Source of the DNA: Candidatus Omnitrophota bacterium
GTDB taxonomy: Bacteria; Omnitrophota; Gorgyraeia; Zapsychrales; Fredricksoniimonadaceae
Length of the DNA stretch: 34,113 nt
Direction of reading: 5' to 3'
Assembly (NCBI GenBank): GCA_015233165.1
Contig: JADFYF010000016.1
Location: 1-34,113, forward strand
Shown: positions 1-7,527 of the stretch, piece after piece
How positions within the stretch are numbered: the stretch's first letter is position 1
Layout: each line of letters begins with the position of its first letter
The notes under the pieces: generated by a model
Databases searched by the model: none
What the model saw: the letters and a program-made list of their open reading frames with translations, nothing else
What the model was told of the DNA's origin: nothing
Program-made: the position numbers and the translations under genes

Positions 1-2376
1 AAAGGTGTCTACAACTACATCAAGGAAGAACCCGACCCGGTGACTCAACAGCCAATGCCGAGAAAATATTTCTCTGGAGGAGTGCAATTATTGGATTTAG
101 CTATGACGACTCATCCTGTGATGGAGTACACACAAGTTCTTCCTGTTAAAGGTTCAGATGCGATACGAATTGTAGTGGATATAAAGATGTCTTCTGCTGA
201 GCTGTCACCAGAAGATACTATTCGTGTAAGAGATTTTATTTTAAAAAAATTAAGGAATAGTTATCCCTGGGTCAAGGATACTGAATCTTTAGAGTCTTAT
301 GCTGGTTGGGGGGTGGCAAAGGCTTTGACAGAATATTCTGAAGAAAAGGCTACGAGTTCCTTAGAGGCGTTTGTTCGCGTGCGAGGTCTTTTTAGAGCAA
401 AAGATGAAATGATTAAAGATAGTGTTATTCATGAAACAAAAACTAAATATAAGAAAGAAACTGCAAGAAATTTTGAGGTTGATAAAGATGGACAGTCTGA
501 AGTGAATTACATTCCGGCAAGCGATAATCTGGAAGAGAAGGTTCAAATTCAAATGGATGTGGAAGATAAATTAAAGCTTCTTTCTCCAGCAGCGTTTTTT
601 ATAATCCATCAATATTTTTATCAAAATAAACCTATGATTGAAATAGCTCAGGAAATTCATTTATCGGAAGCTTCTGTTAGCAATAGGATAAAAAAGATAT
701 TGGAGGGCTTGCAATACAATAAACCTGTTGATTCGGATTTTATTTTAAAACCTGAATCCGGCTTTGGGGAAATAATTAAGAAAATAAAGAAGAATTTACT
801 AATGACAGATGAAGATCTTGCTAATGAATTAAAGGTTAAGGATGTCTTCATTAATGAATTAGAAAAGGAGAAGAGATTTCCCACCTATAATCAACTCTAC
901 AGGCTAGCTGAATTATCAGGAGTTCCTTTAACAGATCTTTTTAGGAAGAATGTTTCAAAAACAGAAGACCGGATTCATGTCAACCATATTATTTTAGAAA
1001 GCGAAGGTCTTAAAGACCTGGCTAGGGATTTAGAAATGGATGTTAAAAGCATAACTTCCGATTTAATTCATACCTTGCCATTAAGATTCTGGAGGGCTGT
1101 GCAGTATTATTATGGGATAGACGTTAAGAAAGCTTCTAATGCGGCAGAAGTTCTTACAAATATGAAGGCGGAAGGATATTCGTATAACGATGTATCATCC
1201 GTTAGAAAAGCTAGGGAATATGCATTTGTTATATTAAGACAGAGAATCAGCGGTCGTCAAAGATTGGCTCAGAAAATAGACCTAGATGTTGAACTTATTA
1301 CGGATGATAAGCTACAGCAGATTCCTGAGATTCTTCGTGAAGTTCTTCAAATGATTTATGGAATTGGTAAGCATAGAATTACGGAGAATGAGGATGTTGC
1401 TGCTTATTTGGAAACATTAGGGTATACCTCGCCAGTCACAGGGAAGGCCTACTCTCGAAAATGGATTACTCGTTATAAAGTTAAGGCAGAAAATTTTCTA
1501 AGACTTTATTTACTGTTAGGGATTCAATCTGAAATTGGTCAGTATCAAGATGGACCTCCTTTGAAATCCAGAAGACAGCTAAGAACAGGATGGAAAAAAG
1601 AGGAAGGGGACGGATTGGATCGTTTGAATAAGGATATAGGAGGGAAAATGACGACAGAGCGATGGAATATGTTATTAGATTATCAAATAGAGTTACTCAA
1701 ATTATATTATGGAATTGGTCGTAAACCTGCCGCAAATCATACGGAAATAAGTGAGGAAATGTTCAAAAAGGGATTTAGATCTTCCGTTAAGAAAGACCAA
1801 CCTTATGGAGAGACGTATCTTAATAAATTGAGAGCGAACTTAGTTGAATTCTTGAGGAAAACTCCGAATGGCATATCTTGGCTTTCTAAAGATGTAGGGA
1901 TCCCTGTAGAGGAGCTTAAGAAAAGGATAGGGCATTTATCCAAACTGGAATGGAAAATTTTGAAAATGTCAAACGGTATTGGTGAGCCATGCAAGGCTAC
2001 AAAACAAGAAATTCTTGATGAGCTTAAGGTTCGAGATATCAGAAATCCAGAGGGCGAATTCCTAAAGGATGAACCAGCTTTAAACAGGGTTAAAATAAAT
2101 GCTATAAAAAGATTAAAAGGAGAAATGCGGGCGTCGAAGAATCCGATTGGAGAGACTTGGCAGGTTGAAGATAAAGCAATGTCAGGTCAATCAGAAACAG
2201 GTGGTATTGATCTGACTTCAGAAGAATTTCTTGATGTTAAAAATTCAGGAGAAGAAATGTCATGGCATATGGATAAGGCGATGTTAGAAGAATTTCAAAA
2301 AGCTAAAGGATTTGAACCTGTTATTGTCGATATGCAAAAATTAGAAGATTTAGGAAGCTTCCTTCAAAAGTTCTAG
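1..2376 (+). CDS. Multi-HTH sigma-factor-like protein, 5' end at or beyond window edge
   Basis: Counting from the GTG at 40, the protein has 778 residues. Residues about 62-125 resemble sigma-70 region 2 (YPWVKDTESLESYAGWGVAK, then an aromatic/charged helix). Residues 176-224 resemble region 4, ending in a helix-turn-helix (EIAQEIHLSEASVSNRI). Residues 253-304 look like an XRE/Cro-type HTH. Then four related units follow, each with an L-x-x-D/K-hydrophobic segment and a sigma-region-4-like YYGIG box (357-360, 439-443, 556-560, 644-648). The acidic C-tail from about 700 shows no domain. The frame is open to base 1 with a coding-like codon choice, so the gene may begin outside. Other possible starts are GTG 40 (AGGAAG upstream) and TTG 91, which follows GGAGGAG at 76-82 by 8 bases. 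Role: probably transcriptional control by DNA or RNA-polymerase binding, but no sigma activity is shown. No transmembrane segment is visible. Confidence 0.8.
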   Translation, partial: KGVYNYIKEEPDPVTQQPMPRKYFSGGVQLLDLAMTTHPVMEYTQVLPVKGSDAIRIVVDIKMSSAELSPEDTIRVRDFILKKLRNSYPWVKDTESLESYAGWGVAKALTEYSEEKATSSLEAFVRVRGLFRAKDEMIKDSVIHETKTKYKKETARNFEVDKDGQSEVNYIPASDNLEEKVQIQMDVEDKLKLLSPAAFFIIHQYFYQNKPMIEIAQEIHLSEASVSNRIKKILEGLQYNKPVDSDFILKPESGFGEIIKKIKKNLLMTDEDLANELKVKDVFINELEKEKRFPTYNQLYRLAELSGVPLTDLFRKNVSKTEDRIHVNHIILESEGLKDLARDLEMDVKSITSDLIHTLPLRFWRAVQYYYGIDVKKASNAAEVLTNMKAEGYSYNDVSSVRKAREYAFVILRQRISGRQRLAQKIDLDVELITDDKLQQIPEILREVLQMIYGIGKHRITENEDVAAYLETLGYTSPVTGKAYSRKWITRYKVKAENFLRLYLLLGIQSEIGQYQDGPPLKSRRQLRTGWKKEEGDGLDRLNKDIGGKMTTERWNMLLDYQIELLKLYYGIGRKPAANHTEISEEMFKKGFRSSVKKDQPYGETYLNKLRANLVEFLRKTPNGISWLSKDVGIPVEELKKRIGHLSKLEWKILKMSNGIGEPCKATKQEILDELKVRDIRNPEGEFLKDEPALNRVKINAIKRLKGEMRASKNPIGETWQVEDKAMSGQSETGGIDLTSEEFLDVKNSGEEMSWHMDKAMLEEFQKAKGFEPVIVDMQKLEDLGSFLQKF

Positions 2377-2395
2377 TCAACAGGTCATTCTCTGT

Positions 2396-2409
2396 TAAAA
2401 TACCCCCCT
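2396..2409 (+). promoter_or_regulatory. Putative -10 box directly upstream of HIT gene (leaderless-type)
   Basis: TAAAAT at 2396-2401 is followed by 8 bases and then the ATG at 2410. A start site 7-8 bases after the -10 box would fall at or next to the ATG. No Shine-Dalgarno sequence precedes this ATG (the leader is a run of C). The -35 candidate TAGTCA (2374-2379) is poor. Confidence 0.45.
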
Positions 2410-2916
2410 ATGCGAACACTTTGGGCGCCTTGGCGCGAAGCGTATATTACTAAAATCGGTCAGAAGTCCAAGGGGTGCGTTTTTTGTCCTATCTTTAAGG
2501 ATAAGAATGATGCTAAGAATTATGTTTTCTTGCGTAGTCCACTTGCTTTTGCTGTCTTGAATATTTTCCCTTATAGTAATGGCCATTGTTTAATTTTGCC
2601 CAATCGTCATGTGGCGGATATTAGTAAATTGACGCCGGATGAATTAAAAGAAATGATGGAGTTGTTATTAAAGACCAAGGATCTCTTGCAGAAGGCGTTG
2701 AAACCCCATGGTTTTAATATAGGGTTTAATCTGGGCCGTATTGCCGGCGCGGGAATTCCTAAACATATTCATATGCATGTGGTTCCTCGCTGGAAGGGGG
2801 ACCATAATTTTATGCCTGTCGTTGGTGCCACAAAAGTTATTTCCCAATCATTAAAAGTTGTCTATACTCTATTGACCGATGAGAACAAGAAAAGACTTAG
2901 AAGAATTAGAAGATAA
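2410..2916 (+). CDS. HIT family hydrolase (Ap4A phosphorylase-like)
   Basis: A 168-residue histidine-triad protein. HIT enzymes of this branch split dinucleoside polyphosphates or related nucleotides in the cytoplasm. The N-terminus LWAPWREAYI and a CxxC pair (C23, C26, likely metal site) are typical of the bacterial HIT branch. The triad is KHIHMHVVPRW with H119, H121 and H123, where the middle histidine is the nucleophile. The length fits the family. The ATG at 2410 has no Shine-Dalgarno and sits 8 bases after a -10-like box. The 3' end overlaps the start of the next gene by 38 bases, so the two are probably translated from one mRNA. The exact substrate cannot be read from sequence. Confidence 0.93.
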   Translation: MRTLWAPWREAYITKIGQKSKGCVFCPIFKDKNDAKNYVFLRSPLAFAVLNIFPYSNGHCLILPNRHVADISKLTPDELKEMMELLLKTKDLLQKALKPHGFNIGFNLGRIAGAGIPKHIHMHVVPRWKGDHNFMPVVGATKVISQSLKVVYTLLTDENKKRLRRIRR

Positions 2917-4048
2917 GATCCTGGCCGTCTACGCTATGAAAAGCAAGGATTCGGCGGGGCGTGAGCATGATGAGCCTCAGCATGACGGGCGAACCTGTTA
3001 TCAGCGCGACCGCGACCGGGTGGTTCATTCGGAAGCTTTTCGTAAACTTGAATATAAGACACAGGTTTTTGTTATTTTCGAAGGGGATTACTATCGCACT
3101 CGTTTGACTCACACGATTGAAGTTGCCCAGTTGGCGCGTACCATCGGACGTAATCTTCGTCTGAATGAGGATTTAATTGAAGCAATTGCCCTGGCTCATG
3201 ATTTAGGTCATCCCCCATTCGGGCATGCCGGAGAAGAAGCGTTGGATGAAATTGTCAGCAAGGGAAGTGGTAAGGGGTTTAATCATAATCTTCGTAGTTT
3301 TGAAATTGTCACCCAATTTGAGAAAAAGTATCCTAACTTTAATGGGTTAAATTTAACCCGCGAAGTTTTAGTCGGTATTCTTAAACACGAAACCATCTAT
3401 GATACTCCCGGTGGCGCTGTTTATCGTAAATTTAAAGAAGGACCTGGGCTGGAAGCTCAGGTGGTTGATATTGCTGATTCATTGGCCTATTTAAATCATG
3501 ATATCGACGACGGGATAACCTCTGGGTGTATTAATGAAGAAGATTTGATGGAGAGTTCCCTGTGGCAGAAGGCTGTTAAGAAGATTGGGGTGGATGCGAA
3601 GCGTGCACAACCGCAGATCTTTAAGTATCAAATTGTTAAAGAATTGATTGATATGCAGGTGAAGGACCTTTTGACATCGACGGATGAGAGGTTAAAGAAA
3701 CTGGCATTCAAATCATCTCATGAGGTTAAACTTCATAAAGAATCTGTTGTCGGATTTTCGACTCAGATGGCGCTCGAGAGAGATGCTCTGCAGAATATGC
3801 TTAATGAGAAGTTGTATCATCATTGGCGGGTGGAGAGGATGACAACCAAGGCTCGTCGTATTGTTAAAGATTTGTTTGATGTTTATATTAAGAACCCCAA
3901 GCAATTGCCTTATACCATCTATCCTCGTCAGGTGAAGTTTACGGACGCTCAGAAACATGAGCTTATTGGAAATTACATAGCATCTATGACAGATCGTTTT
4001 GCCCTCGATGAGCATAAACGATTATTTGATCCTTATCAAAAAGTATGA
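2879..4048 (+). CDS. dgt: dNTP triphosphohydrolase, HD domain (dGTPase-like)
   Basis: A 389-residue HD-superfamily enzyme that removes triphosphate from deoxynucleotides. The family signature is clear: KSKDSAGREH (21-30), RDRDRVVHSEAFRKL, KTQVF, then metal ligands H78 (RLTHT), H107/D108 (LAHDLGHPPFGHAGE) and D200 (DIADSLAYLNHDIDDG). The length matches the shorter (type 2) dGTPase-like group rather than the longer E. coli Dgt. The ATG at 2879 is kept because the residues upstream of the next Met (20) fit the family N-terminus. It lies inside the HIT gene, and its stop overlaps the next start by 4 bases (ATGA), indicating translational coupling. Substrate preference among dNTPs is unknown. Confidence 0.93.
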   Translation: MRTRKDLEELEDKILAVYAMKSKDSAGREHDEPQHDGRTCYQRDRDRVVHSEAFRKLEYKTQVFVIFEGDYYRTRLTHTIEVAQLARTIGRNLRLNEDLIEAIALAHDLGHPPFGHAGEEALDEIVSKGSGKGFNHNLRSFEIVTQFEKKYPNFNGLNLTREVLVGILKHETIYDTPGGAVYRKFKEGPGLEAQVVDIADSLAYLNHDIDDGITSGCINEEDLMESSLWQKAVKKIGVDAKRAQPQIFKYQIVKELIDMQVKDLLTSTDERLKKLAFKSSHEVKLHKESVVGFSTQMALERDALQNMLNEKLYHHWRVERMTTKARRIVKDLFDVYIKNPKQLPYTIYPRQVKFTDAQKHELIGNYIASMTDRFALDEHKRLFDPYQKV

Positions 4049-5103
4049 CAACCGTACAAGCTTCTAAACGCTATCGTCTTGTTTTATCCGCCGTGCATAT
4101 GGTGTATCGTCTGGTTAATTCTACCTATAGTGTGGGGGAATTGACCCTGCGTTTAACCCGTCTGTTGTGTCAGTTTATTCATGCCTCATCCGCCAGTGTT
4201 TATTTAATTGATCCCATTAAGAAGAATGTGTGTATGGTGGCCAGTTTTGATAATCAGATTAACATTCTGCGTCAGAAGCCGAGCGAATTAAAGAACATCT
4301 CGTCTCAAGTGGTGAGCGTTACTAAAGGGGCTTCTGTTATTGAAGATTTTACTATTGGTTTGCCATTAATCACCGACGATTACATTGGGGCGATTTTTAT
4401 TCATCGTGATGAGAAGGATGATGCTTTTGAAGAGTTTGATCGTCAGCTGCTTTCTGTTTTTGCCGAACAAGTAGTAACGGCCATTAAGAATTTACAGTTT
4501 AGTCAGCAGCAGGAACAAATTATTTTAGGGAGCATTAAATCGATTGGTAATCTGATTAGCAAACAGGGGCATTCGTTAACACACACACCTGCTTATATGA
4601 AGATTGTTCGCATTTTGTCGACTCAGTTAAATATCAGCGACGATGGAATTCGTTCTTTGGAGTATGCGTCGTTGCTGCATGATATTGGTATTATCGATGT
4701 TCCGATTTCAATCTTAGCCAAGCACGAGGAGCTAACCCCTCAGGAACAAAAAATTATCCGAGGGCACTCGACGCAAAGTGTTAATTTAATTAAACCCGTT
4801 GGTTTTTTAAAACCCATTTTGCCTATTATTATGCATCATCATGAACACTATGATGGCAGTGGTTATCCGTCGGGGTTGAAGAAAGAGCAGATTCCTCTGG
4901 GGGCTCGTATCATTGCTGTCGTCGACGCATTTGAGGCGATGATGCAGATAAGACCCTATCGTAAGGCGTTAACGGTTGATGAAGCGATCGTCGAGCTTAA
5001 GGCAAAAAGTGGGACTCAGTTTGATCCTAAGATCGTCGACGTTTTTCTTAAACTTTCTCGTCAGAAAAACTTTAGAAATATCTTGTCATTGCTTAAGGGC
5101 TAG
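4045..5103 (+). CDS. GAF / HD-GYP domain phosphodiesterase
   Basis: A 352-residue cytoplasmic signalling protein. Residues about 30-150 have the pattern of a GAF sensor domain. A linker helix then leads to an HD-GYP domain: the HD pair is in LLHDIGIIDVP (H212, D213), followed by HSTQSVNLIK, HHHEHYDGSGYP (264-275, complete GYP triad) and the DAFEAMMQIRPYRKAL segment. HD-GYP enzymes degrade cyclic di-GMP or related cyclic dinucleotides, and all expected ligands are visible, so activity is likely. There is no membrane segment, so the signal sensed by the GAF domain should be cytoplasmic. It starts within the stop codon of the dNTPase gene and ends the operon, since a promoter follows. Confidence 0.92.
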   Translation: MTTVQASKRYRLVLSAVHMVYRLVNSTYSVGELTLRLTRLLCQFIHASSASVYLIDPIKKNVCMVASFDNQINILRQKPSELKNISSQVVSVTKGASVIEDFTIGLPLITDDYIGAIFIHRDEKDDAFEEFDRQLLSVFAEQVVTAIKNLQFSQQQEQIILGSIKSIGNLISKQGHSLTHTPAYMKIVRILSTQLNISDDGIRSLEYASLLHDIGIIDVPISILAKHEELTPQEQKIIRGHSTQSVNLIKPVGFLKPILPIIMHHHEHYDGSGYPSGLKKEQIPLGARIIAVVDAFEAMMQIRPYRKALTVDEAIVELKAKSGTQFDPKIVDVFLKLSRQKNFRNILSLLKG

Positions 5104-5112
5104 ATCTATAAT
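5083..5112 (+). promoter_or_regulatory. Sigma-70-type promoter for SPOR/small basic protein operon
   Basis: TTGTCA (5083-5088) and a perfect TATAAT (5107-5112) are separated by 18 bases. The -35 box lies inside the end of the HD-GYP gene. A start near 5119 would give a leader of about 60 bases to the SPOR gene. Confidence 0.65.
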
Positions 5113-5143
5113 GACTTACATAAGTTAGGTAAACGTCATTATA
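5107..5143 (+). repeat. Inverted repeat overlapping the -10 box (possible operator)
   Basis: TATAATGAC (5107-5115) and GTCATTATA (5135-5143) are exact inverted repeats of 9 bases. An inner TTAC (5116-5119)/GTAA (5129-5132) pair extends the dyad. The left arm includes the -10 box and the right arm lies in the expected leader. No T-run follows, so it is not a normal terminator. It could be a repressor operator or a 5'-leader hairpin. Confidence 0.5.
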
Positions 5144-5178
5144 CATACAATCATAACCATTCTTTCTGGACTTAATCA

Positions 5179-5838
5179 ATGAATATCAATTACAAAGAAC
5201 CCCAATTCGAACTTTTTCCAGCAAACTCCGCAACTTTAGAAGATATCAATAAACCCAAGTTTCTTTTAGCCAGTTTAACCCTATCGACAGAAAGTCTTGT
5301 CATTTTGCTGATTTTAGCTATAATGATTGCGCTTTTTTCGTTTTCTTTAGGGGTTGAACGGGGCAGAAGTTTGGTGGCTCAATCACTGGATGAGAAGGTC
5401 GCTTCAGCTTGGAACGTAGGTGGTCGTAGGTTAGCTGTTCCTCCGGTAGCAGCGTCAATAGTTCCTCAAGTTAAACCTACTGTAGGGACGAAGGTTGTTT
5501 CAAGAACTAATACTAATGGAACCGTCCTTCGTACAGTCGCTTTAGCTCATTCAACGAACGTAGTCGCTAAACCAGTCATGGCAAGAACAGTGTCGACAAC
5601 AGCGACTACGGCTGTTTCCACTAACAAATGGACTGTTCAGGTTGCTACCTATAAAAATGAAAATTATGCTAAACAAGAGGCGCTTGGATTAAAAGCAAAG
5701 GGATATCCTTCATTTATTGTGAAATCAAAGGATTTTTATCTTGTTTGTGTGGGGCAGTTCGGAGCTCAAACTCAAGCAGATTCCTTCTTTAAAAGAATTC
5801 AAGCGAAATATCAAGGTAGTCAAGTAAGGAGATTTTAA
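5179..5838 (+). CDS. Single-pass membrane protein with C-terminal SPOR domain
   Basis: A 219-residue protein. One transmembrane segment at about 36-59 (STESLVILLILAIMIALFSF) anchors it in the inner membrane. Residues 75-145 are a Thr/Ala/Val/Pro-rich linker without clear fold. Residues about 146-219 match a SPOR domain (WTVQVATYKNENYAKQEAL, then FYLVCVGQFGAQTQADSFF). SPOR domains bind denuded peptidoglycan glycan strands, so the protein likely acts in the periplasm near sites of septal or wall remodelling. It has its own promoter upstream. The Shine-Dalgarno of the next gene lies inside its last codons and the two genes abut with no gap. The precise role (FtsN-like or DedD-like) cannot be decided. 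Confidence 0.85.
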   Translation: MNINYKEPQFELFPANSATLEDINKPKFLLASLTLSTESLVILLILAIMIALFSFSLGVERGRSLVAQSLDEKVASAWNVGGRRLAVPPVAASIVPQVKPTVGTKVVSRTNTNGTVLRTVALAHSTNVVAKPVMARTVSTTATTAVSTNKWTVQVATYKNENYAKQEALGLKAKGYPSFIVKSKDFYLVCVGQFGAQTQADSFFKRIQAKYQGSQVRRF

Positions 5839-6129
5839 ATGTCATTACATTCATCACTCAAGATCGACAAAGCCAGCTCTACTCAGCGTTCGGTGCAAAC
5901 ACGTATTGAACGTATCAAGGAATTGATGAAAAAAGGTCTTTGGAAACAGGAAAGCGATGTGACGGGGCTTCCTAAAACCAAAATCGTTCGTGTTAAAGCT
6001 AAAAAGAAGGTTAAGGCTGAAGGCGATGATGCTGCTGCTCCTGCAGCAGGTGCCGCCGCTGCGAAACCTGCCGCTGGTGCTGCAAAACCGGCTGCTGCTG
6101 GTGCCGCAAAACCTGCTGCTAAGAAGTAG
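5839..6129 (+). CDS. PVC-type small basic protein with Ala/Pro/Lys tail
   Basis: A 96-residue strongly basic protein. Residues 1-55 (MSLHSSLKIDKASSTQRSVQ, then TRIERIKELMKKGLWKQ and VTGLPKTKIVRVKAKKK) follow the pattern I recall for the short 'small basic protein' family of Chlamydiae, Verrucomicrobia and Planctomycetes (TIGR04137 from memory). The function is not established; it is thought of as ribosome- or rRNA-associated. After the core comes an unusual tail of repeated AAKPAAG-type units ending in KK, reminiscent of histone-H1-like or ribosomal-protein tails. AAGGAG in the last codons of the SPOR gene is its Shine-Dalgarno, and the ATG follows that stop directly. It is the best lineage marker in the window. 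Confidence 0.8.
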   Translation: MSLHSSLKIDKASSTQRSVQTRIERIKELMKKGLWKQESDVTGLPKTKIVRVKAKKKVKAEGDDAAAPAAGAAAAKPAAGAAKPAAAGAAKPAAKK

Positions 6130-6145
6130 TTTGGTTTCTTTCTTC

Positions 6146-6901
6146 ATGAAATCTCTTCGAATTTGCTCATTCGTTTTCCTTATAATAGGCCTAGCTGCCT
6201 TAGGATATGCGGATGAGCATTTTCCTTTTCAAGCCCAAGTCAGTAAAGAGTCTGTGAATATCCGTGCCGGTGCCAATACCAATTTTGAAAAACTCGATAA
6301 ATTAAATCGGGGAGCAGAACTCATTGTTTTAGGAAAAAGTTTTGATTGGTATAAGGTGCAATTACCTATTACAGCTAAAGCGTATATTCGTGCGGATTAT
6401 CTTAAGATTAATCAGAACTTGGTTGGAGAATTAATTGGCGACAAGGTGAATGTTCGTGCGGCACCTAACAGTGAATCAACAAGCTTAGGAATGATTAAGA
6501 AGGGAACCTTACTTAGACTGATTGCTCAAATTAATGGTTGGTGGCAGATTGAGCCGCCAGCGTCGGCAATGGGATGGGTTCGGCAGGATTTTCTTTCGGT
6601 GAAATCATCGACGGTGGATTCTTCTATTATTAGAAAGTCCCTTCATTTAGAGGAGACGAATAATAAATCTTTAGCAACCATCGAAATCAAAGGACGCTTA
6701 AAACAGATAGTTGAGCCTAAGGCAGATATGCGTTATGAGCTCAACGTTGATGGTAAGATTGTTTATTATGTTCAAAGTGTTCCTTCCTTAGATCGCTTTA
6801 AAGGAGCGACGGTCCTGATTAAAGGATTTGTTAAATCGGATTCGAGTCATCCATATAATTACCCCATTCTTCGCGTAATCAGTATTTCACTTCTTCTATG
6901 A
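6146..6901 (+). CDS. Secreted protein with two bacterial SH3 domains
   Basis: A 251-residue protein. The ATG at 6146 gives a clear signal peptide (MKSLRICSFVFLIIGLAALG, then YADEH). A longer open frame from 5990 only runs antisense-like through the small basic protein gene and was not used. Two SH3_3-type repeats follow: SVNIRAGANTNFEKLDKL ending AKAYIRADYL, and KVNVRAAPNSESTSLGMI ending MGWVRQDFL. The C-terminal 75 residues (IKGRLKQIV, ATVLIKGFVK) look like a small OB-type beta domain. Such proteins bind peptidoglycan peptides or other wall parts in the periplasm. The stop overlaps the next start by 4 bases, tying it to the protease gene. Confidence 0.85.
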   Translation: MKSLRICSFVFLIIGLAALGYADEHFPFQAQVSKESVNIRAGANTNFEKLDKLNRGAELIVLGKSFDWYKVQLPITAKAYIRADYLKINQNLVGELIGDKVNVRAAPNSESTSLGMIKKGTLLRLIAQINGWWQIEPPASAMGWVRQDFLSVKSSTVDSSIIRKSLHLEETNNKSLATIEIKGRLKQIVEPKADMRYELNVDGKIVYYVQSVPSLDRFKGATVLIKGFVKSDSSHPYNYPILRVISISLLL

Positions 6902-7527
6902 TGATAGTAGATATTATTTTGATGTTAGTTTTAGCGGTTATTCCGGCCATTGTTCTGCATGAATGTGCACATGGCATCGTCGCTTATTGGATGGGAGATA
7001 CAACAGCTAAGAATGCCGGACGTTTGACGCTTAATCCTATTAAGCATATTGATCCGATTGGAAGCATCGTTGTTCCTGGTGGATTGTTCTTAATCCATTA
7101 TCTGGGGCTTACTAAGTCTTTAATGTTTTTTGGTTGGGCGAAACCCGTCCCTGTGAATTTTAGTAAACTGAACAATATTCGACTAGGTTTAATTCTCGTG
7201 GCTATTGCCGGTCCGCTCACTAATGTCGCCTTAGCATTTCTTTATATATTGATTTATAAGTTTGGGATTTTTTCTGGCTTGTCTAATGTCTGGCAATGGG
7301 CCATCATTTTTAATATTGCTCTATGTGTGTTTAATATGATGCCGATTCCTCCTTTAGATGGTTCACGAATTGTGATGGGCATCCTGCCTAGGCCACTCGC
7401 GTATCAATATAGTCGTTTAGAACCATTTGGGATGATCATCGTCGTTGTTTTGATCCAATTAGGTATGTTAAAGTTTTTATACCCTCTGATGTCGTTATTG
7501 GGGAATTTCTTAGGAATTGAAATATGA
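6898..7527 (+). CDS. Site-2 protease family (M50) intramembrane metalloprotease
   Basis: A 209-residue polytopic membrane protein. The zinc motif HECAH (residues 21-25) lies in the first membrane segment, and the third-ligand motif NMMPIPPLDGSRIV is in a later segment. Both are diagnostic of M50 (S2P/FtsH-independent) proteases of the compact group lacking PDZ domains. Between them are GRLTLNPIKHIDPIGS and the GWAKPVPVN motif common to this branch. The natural substrate is unknown; related enzymes clip membrane-bound regulators or handle signal-peptide remnants. It overlaps both neighbours by 4 bases, so it is co-translated with the SH3 protein and aroB. Confidence 0.92.
   Translation: MMIVDIILMLVLAVIPAIVLHECAHGIVAYWMGDTTAKNAGRLTLNPIKHIDPIGSIVVPGGLFLIHYLGLTKSLMFFGWAKPVPVNFSKLNNIRLGLILVAIAGPLTNVALAFLYILIYKFGIFSGLSNVWQWAIIFNIALCVFNMMPIPPLDGSRIVMGILPRPLAYQYSRLEPFGMIIVVVLIQLGMLKFLYPLMSLLGNFLGIEI

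Noticed and set aside
2379-2396. AACAG/CTGTT hairpin as terminator after the first gene
   Set aside because: Only 5-base arms, no T-run, and it overlaps a promoter-like -10 box.
5990-6145. Longer start for the SH3 protein reading through the small basic protein gene
   Set aside because: The frame in this stretch is Leu/Arg/Pro-rich shadow of the AAKPA repeats, and the ATG at 6146 gives a clean signal peptide.
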